Assembly (NCBI RefSeq): GCF_003205875.1
Contig: NZ_PUBZ01000114.1
Span: 124,001 to 188,000, forward strand
DNA: 64,000 nt
Reading direction: 5' to 3'
From: Herpetosiphon llansteffanensis
Lineage (GTDB): Bacteria > Chloroflexota > Chloroflexia > Chloroflexales > Herpetosiphonaceae
Under the pieces are notes generated by a model. The model was not told the DNA's origin. It worked only from the letters and a program-made list of their open reading frames with translations, and did not search any database. Of this stretch, positions 60,657 to 64,000 are shown in pieces (within the stretch, counting starts at the first letter, position 1; each line of letters opens with the position of its first letter). A program made the position numbers and the translations under genes.

Positions 60657-62183
60657 TTATTTGCGTTGAAATTGACGACTGAATATCAACCAACTAAGCA
60701 AAAATGATACCAAGGCTATCCCGCCAAGCCAGATGTAGGTGCTGGTTGCTGGCGCACGGTTGAGTAGCATAATTTGTTGATAATTGGCAATCCCATGGGT
60801 CACGGGCAAGCCACGAGCGATATTCTGCACAAACGGCAAAAACGATTTAATTGAGATGAAGAAGCCGCTGAAGAAGACCGACATCAACAGCACCAACATC
60901 GAGAATTGCACTGCTTGGCTATCGGTACTCACCACCGACGAAATGAAAAAGCCAATGCCCAGCGAGGCGATGGTCAGCATAAAGGTCAGCAAGGCGAAGT
61001 TGAGCAATTGGCCTGTGTAGAAGGGCACGCCTAGCCCAAAGACCATGAGCGAAACCAAAACTGTGATGATCAACGCCGACAAAATTGTATAGCTGGCGTA
61101 TTTGCCAATCAAGGTTTGGAAGGCTGAGAGTGGCGAAACCCGAAACATCTCCAATGTGCCTTGTTGTAGCTCACGCACCAGCGATAAACCAGCCAAGGTG
61201 ACCATCATATGTTGCAGCAAGAGCGCCAACACTGCTGGCGTATAAAAACGCACATAGGCAGTTGCTGGATCTTTGGTGATGTCGCCAAGGCTTTCAATTG
61301 GCGCAAGGTTGTTAGCAACTGAGCGCAATGGCGAAACGACGACCGCCGGATCGATTGCTTGCACCCGATCTGCCTGTTGATCAAGCTCGCTGAGGCGAGT
61401 ATCAAGCTCGGTTAATTGCTGCTCTTGCTTTTCCAAGCTGCCGCCTGCAGCCAAATCGCGATCAAGCGTATCGAGCGAGGCTTGCAGCGAGCTAAGGCTT
61501 TGGGTTGAAGTGCTGGTTTCGCTGGCTCCATTTTGGGTCATCGATAAGGCAATTAATTGCAACGCGCCTGATTCGCGCAAGCTGCGAATGGTTTGGCGGG
61601 CTTCGGCGCGTTTGTTACCGCTGAGCTGTTCGCGCAATTGGCTAATTTGCTGGCGCGCATCGCTGACATAATCGCGCAAGGTGCCAATTTGCTGCTGGCT
61701 TTGGCCAACCACGCTAAACAACATGCCTTTGTTGAGTTCATTAATTTGGGTATACGAGAGATATTCAATCCACGAGCGTAGCAATGGGTCGACTTCGCTA
61801 TAGATAAAGCGAATATCAACTGCCTTGCCAGTCGAGTAGACCGTGGTCATCTCCAAAGGGAAAATTTCGACCAGATCAAGTTCGTCGTTTTCGAGCGCAG
61901 CGATGGCTGGCGCTTCGCTTTCGTAAATATGGCGTTCTGGATCGATCAGAAATGTGTTGCTGATGCGTTTGAGTAATTCGGTCACTTGAGGATCATCGCG
62001 GTGACCTGGTGGCACGACGATGCCGGTGCGAAGCTTCGGTTGCTCGCCTTGGTAGCCAACCCCAAACAACGAGAGAATCAGAAACGGCCCAATAATTAAG
62101 CCAACTAAAAGTAAGGGTTGGCGGCGGATCGCATTTAATTCTTTGGCACAGAACGCAAAAATGCGCACAAGATTTTTAAGCAT
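60657..62183 (-). CDS. ABC-2-type permease with large extracytoplasmic domain
   Basis: A 508-residue permease. Membrane helix 1 is near residues 22-42 (PLLLVGLIIGPFLILSLFG); a large outer domain of about 250 residues, helical and coiled-coil-like around 165-270 (LRDYVSDARQQISQLREQ, LDTLDRDLAAGGSLEKQ), follows; five helices lie in the C-terminal half, including LALLLQHMMVTLAGLSLVREL and MLVLLMSVFFSGFFISI. This is the ABC2_membrane_3 / YhgE-like layout. It overlaps the ATPase gene by 8 bases. Substrate unknown. Confidence 0.88.
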   Translation of the reverse strand: MLKNLVRIFAFCAKELNAIRRQPLLLVGLIIGPFLILSLFGVGYQGEQPKLRTGIVVPPGHRDDPQVTELLKRISNTFLIDPERHIYESEAPAIAALENDELDLVEIFPLEMTTVYSTGKAVDIRFIYSEVDPLLRSWIEYLSYTQINELNKGMLFSVVGQSQQQIGTLRDYVSDARQQISQLREQLSGNKRAEARQTIRSLRESGALQLIALSMTQNGASETSTSTQSLSSLQASLDTLDRDLAAGGSLEKQEQQLTELDTRLSELDQQADRVQAIDPAVVVSPLRSVANNLAPIESLGDITKDPATAYVRFYTPAVLALLLQHMMVTLAGLSLVRELQQGTLEMFRVSPLSAFQTLIGKYASYTILSALIITVLVSLMVFGLGVPFYTGQLLNFALLTFMLTIASLGIGFFISSVVSTDSQAVQFSMLVLLMSVFFSGFFISIKSFLPFVQNIARGLPVTHGIANYQQIMLLNRAPATSTYIWLGGIALVSFLLSWLIFSRQFQRK

Positions 62184-63168
62184 TGCTGTGCTCCTTGCTG
62201 GCTGGTGTTTCGAGCCGTTCCATCAAAGTAATAAAAATATCGTCGAATGGCGGGTTATATTCGCCAACTTGGCGCGTATCGATGGTTGGGTCGCTATTGA
62301 GCGCGGCGATGAGTTCGGGCAAGGCGGTGCTTGCATCATCGACATAGACCATCATGCTGCCAAGCGGCGCATTGTGAGGGCGTTCGATGCCTAAAACTAA
62401 TTGATGACGGCTCAAAATGCGCACTGCATTACGCAAATCTTCAGCATCAACCCGAATATTTAGCACATCGCTGCCCAATGCGCGGCGGCGCAGGCCATCG
62501 GGCGTGTCAACCAGCAACAATTGACCATCGCGCATCACCGCCACCCGATCGCAATAGGCAACCTCGTTGACATACTGAGTAGTAACGACCAGCGATTTGC
62601 CCATGGCCTTGAGTTCTTTAAATTGATCCCAGAAGCGGCCACGCAGCACAGGGTCGATGCCAGCAGTTGGTTCATCGACGAACAACAATTCTGGCTCGTG
62701 CACCAACGCGGCAGCCAATTGCAAGCGCCGTTGCATCCCGCCAGAAATATTGCCAGCCAAGGTTTTGCGGGCCTGATCAAGCTCGACAAAATCCAATAAT
62801 TCGTCGATCCGTTTGCGGCGTTTGGTTAATGAAACGCCGTACATCGAGGCTGCAAAGCGCATATTTTCGAGCACATTCAAATTGGGGTACAGCACAAACA
62901 ACTGTGGCATATAGCCGAGTTGTTCGCGATCATGAGCATTGAATGTTGCTGGATCTTTGCCCAATACGCTGACAGAGCCACTGGTTGGGATATAGACTCC
63001 CGTCATGAGGCGCACAGTCGTGGTTTTGCCACAACCTGATGGCCCGACGATGCCAAAAATCTCACCTGGCTGAATATTCCATGAAACATCGCGCACCACG
63101 TCGCGATCGCCAAAACGCTTTGTCACCTGCTGAAGTTGAATCAGCGATTGACCGGCATGTGCTTGCAT
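62176..63168 (-). CDS. ABC-2-type transporter ATP-binding protein
   Basis: A 330-residue ATPase. Walker A is GPSGCGKTTTVRL, the Q-loop LGYMPQLFVLYPNLNV, the signature ISGGMQRRLQLAAAL, Walker B LLFVDEPTAGIDP and the switch region VTTQYVNE. Here the switch His is replaced by Gln (TTQY), seen in some ABC-2 exporters. A C-terminal domain of about 90 residues follows (LNIRVDAEDLRNAVRILS), as in DrrA-type proteins. GGAG precedes the ATG. First gene of a five-gene leftward operon. Confidence 0.9.
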   Translation of the reverse strand: MQAHAGQSLIQLQQVTKRFGDRDVVRDVSWNIQPGEIFGIVGPSGCGKTTTVRLMTGVYIPTSGSVSVLGKDPATFNAHDREQLGYMPQLFVLYPNLNVLENMRFAASMYGVSLTKRRKRIDELLDFVELDQARKTLAGNISGGMQRRLQLAAALVHEPELLFVDEPTAGIDPVLRGRFWDQFKELKAMGKSLVVTTQYVNEVAYCDRVAVMRDGQLLLVDTPDGLRRRALGSDVLNIRVDAEDLRNAVRILSRHQLVLGIERPHNAPLGSMMVYVDDASTALPELIAALNSDPTIDTRQVGEYNPPFDDIFITLMERLETPASKEHSNA

Positions 63169-63698
63169 AAGCTAGTTGCTCCTTGCACCAAGCGGCGATA
63201 CTGCTATGAACTTGTTGATCGGCTTTGGCTTTATTCTATCCTAGCGATCAAGCATACTTCTTAAAAAAAGCTCACAAGCATTTAGCAAGATGTGATCCAA
63301 GTCGAAAAGAGAGCAAAGAGCATAGAACATAGAACATAACCATGTGAAAGGGAAAAATCAAAAGTCAGAAATCAGAAATCAAAAGGCAAAAAGTAGCAAC
63401 GTTTTAACGCAGAGGCGCAGAGAAATGTATGAAGGATGAAGTATGAGGGATGAAGCCAAAAAGAACAAAGAGCATACAACATAATGAAGAATGAAAATCA
63501 AAAGTCAATAGCCAATAGCCCATACCCATCTTCGTGCTCTTCGTGTCCTTCGTGGTTTCAACCCTTCGTGCATAGCGCTTCTCCTCTGTTCTATGTTCTT
63601 TGCTCTATGTTCTCCATACCCTGACCAGCAAACGTGGATTGTTGGAGTCGCGCAGATGTGCTAAAATGAGCTACCGAGTTTGTACGGAGTTTTTGAGT
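63169..63698. repeat. Intergenic region with an AT-rich repeat element and inverted ends
   Basis: No gene in 530 bases. Between about 63310 and 63620 lie purine-rich short repeats: GAACATAGAACATA, CAAAAGTCA and CAGAAATCAGAAATCA, AACGCAGAGGCGCAGAG near 63408, and CTTCGTGCTCTTCGTGTCCT near 63532. The left end (AGAGCAAAGAGCATAGAACA) is nearly the reverse complement of the right end (TGTTCTTTGCTCTATGTTCT region near 63594-63612). The right edge holds the ribosome site GGAG of the next gene. Confidence 0.6.
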
Positions 63699-64000
63699 AT
63701 GGCACAAGCAACACGGATTGGGGTCGTGACGAGTGGATCGTTACTTGAAGGGTTAACTGCTCGTTTAGATGAACGCTACGATATTGAGCGTTTGCGCGTT
63801 GGTCAATTTATGGTGGTGCAAGGCCGCCAAAACCGCTTTTTTTCGATGTTGACCGATGTGCAACTGGCGGCAACCAGCCTCTCGATTTTGGCCGATCCGC
63901 CTGATGATGAACACCCGTTGTTGCGTGAGATTTTGGCTGGGCGTAATACCTATGGCACGTTTAAAATAACTCCACAGTTGATGTTGCCCGAAGATTCGCT
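63699..64000 (+). CDS. HerA-like ATPase with HAS-barrel domain, 3' truncated
   Basis: Only the first 100 residues are in the window. It starts ATG 63699 with GGAG 9 bases upstream. The visible part (RIGVVTSGSLLEGLTARLD, then RVGQFMVVQGRQNRFFSMLTD) matches the N-terminal HAS-barrel of HerA-type helicase/ATPases as I know them. The P-loop domain would lie beyond the window edge, so the assignment rests on the N-terminus only. Confidence 0.65.
   Translation, partial: MAQATRIGVVTSGSLLEGLTARLDERYDIERLRVGQFMVVQGRQNRFFSMLTDVQLAATSLSILADPPDDEHPLLREILAGRNTYGTFKITPQLMLPEDS

Overview
The window looks like chromosomal DNA of a filamentous member of Chloroflexota, most like Herpetosiphon. This is inference from roughly 50 percent GC by eye, the mix of protein families, abundant beta-propeller, FHA and von Willebrand modules, and a WXG100 / FtsK-SpoIIIE secretion locus. 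No rRNA, tRNA, CRISPR array, phage or transposase gene was seen.

Layout. 1-5.0 kb: end of a beta-propeller surface protein, pyruvate kinase, and a UDP-GlcNAc 2-epimerase / SGNH hydrolase pair. 5.3-10 kb: a MacB-type ABC transporter, a YfcE-like phosphodiesterase, an aldo/keto reductase with its TetR regulator behind a textbook promoter/operator, and a small helical protein. 10.3-13.9 kb: a branched-chain-type 2-oxoacid dehydrogenase operon (E1 alpha, E1 beta, E2) with a possible attenuator in its leader. 14-34.7 kb: a large type VII (ESX/WXG100) secretion locus. 35.6-41.6 kb: a cobalamin riboswitch followed by nrdA, nrdB and metE, all B12-independent isozymes. 41.7-54.9 kb: TerC, NIF3, a class III aminotransferase, a glycine-zipper stress protein, an ABC-2 exporter, phosphohexomutase, CvpA, threonine dehydrogenase, a LysE/RhtB exporter, gatC and a 59-residue membrane protein. 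55-63.2 kb: a lipoprotein, a tandem 152-bp repeat, a methyltransferase / hydrolase operon with a divergent TetR gene, and an ABC exporter / YtxH-like / rhomboid / repeat-protein operon. The window ends inside a HerA-like ATPase gene.

The main discovery candidate is the secretion locus. Its motor is a 2946-residue EccC/EssC-type ATPase with seven P-loop modules instead of the usual three or four. A pair (active-looking DE module plus degenerate DN module) is repeated three times and followed by a terminal DN module. Around it lie a ubiquitin-like protein fused to FHA, a zinc-finger pseudokinase with a C-terminal membrane anchor (possible EssB/YukC counterpart), a vWA-TM-FHA protein, a cluster of four small ESX-like helical proteins, two WXG100 fusion proteins (one a likely polymorphic toxin followed by two paralogous candidate immunity genes), and two proteins that may be EspG-like chaperones. 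No EsaA, EssA, EccB, EccD, EccE or mycosin homologue is visible, so the apparatus appears reduced or divergent.

Second, nrdB has the full ligand set of the chlamydial class Ic (Mn/Fe) subunit, with phenylalanine where class Ia has the radical tyrosine. It sits with metE under one cobalamin riboswitch, suggesting that a single B12 sensor switches DNA precursor and methionine synthesis to B12-independent enzymes together.
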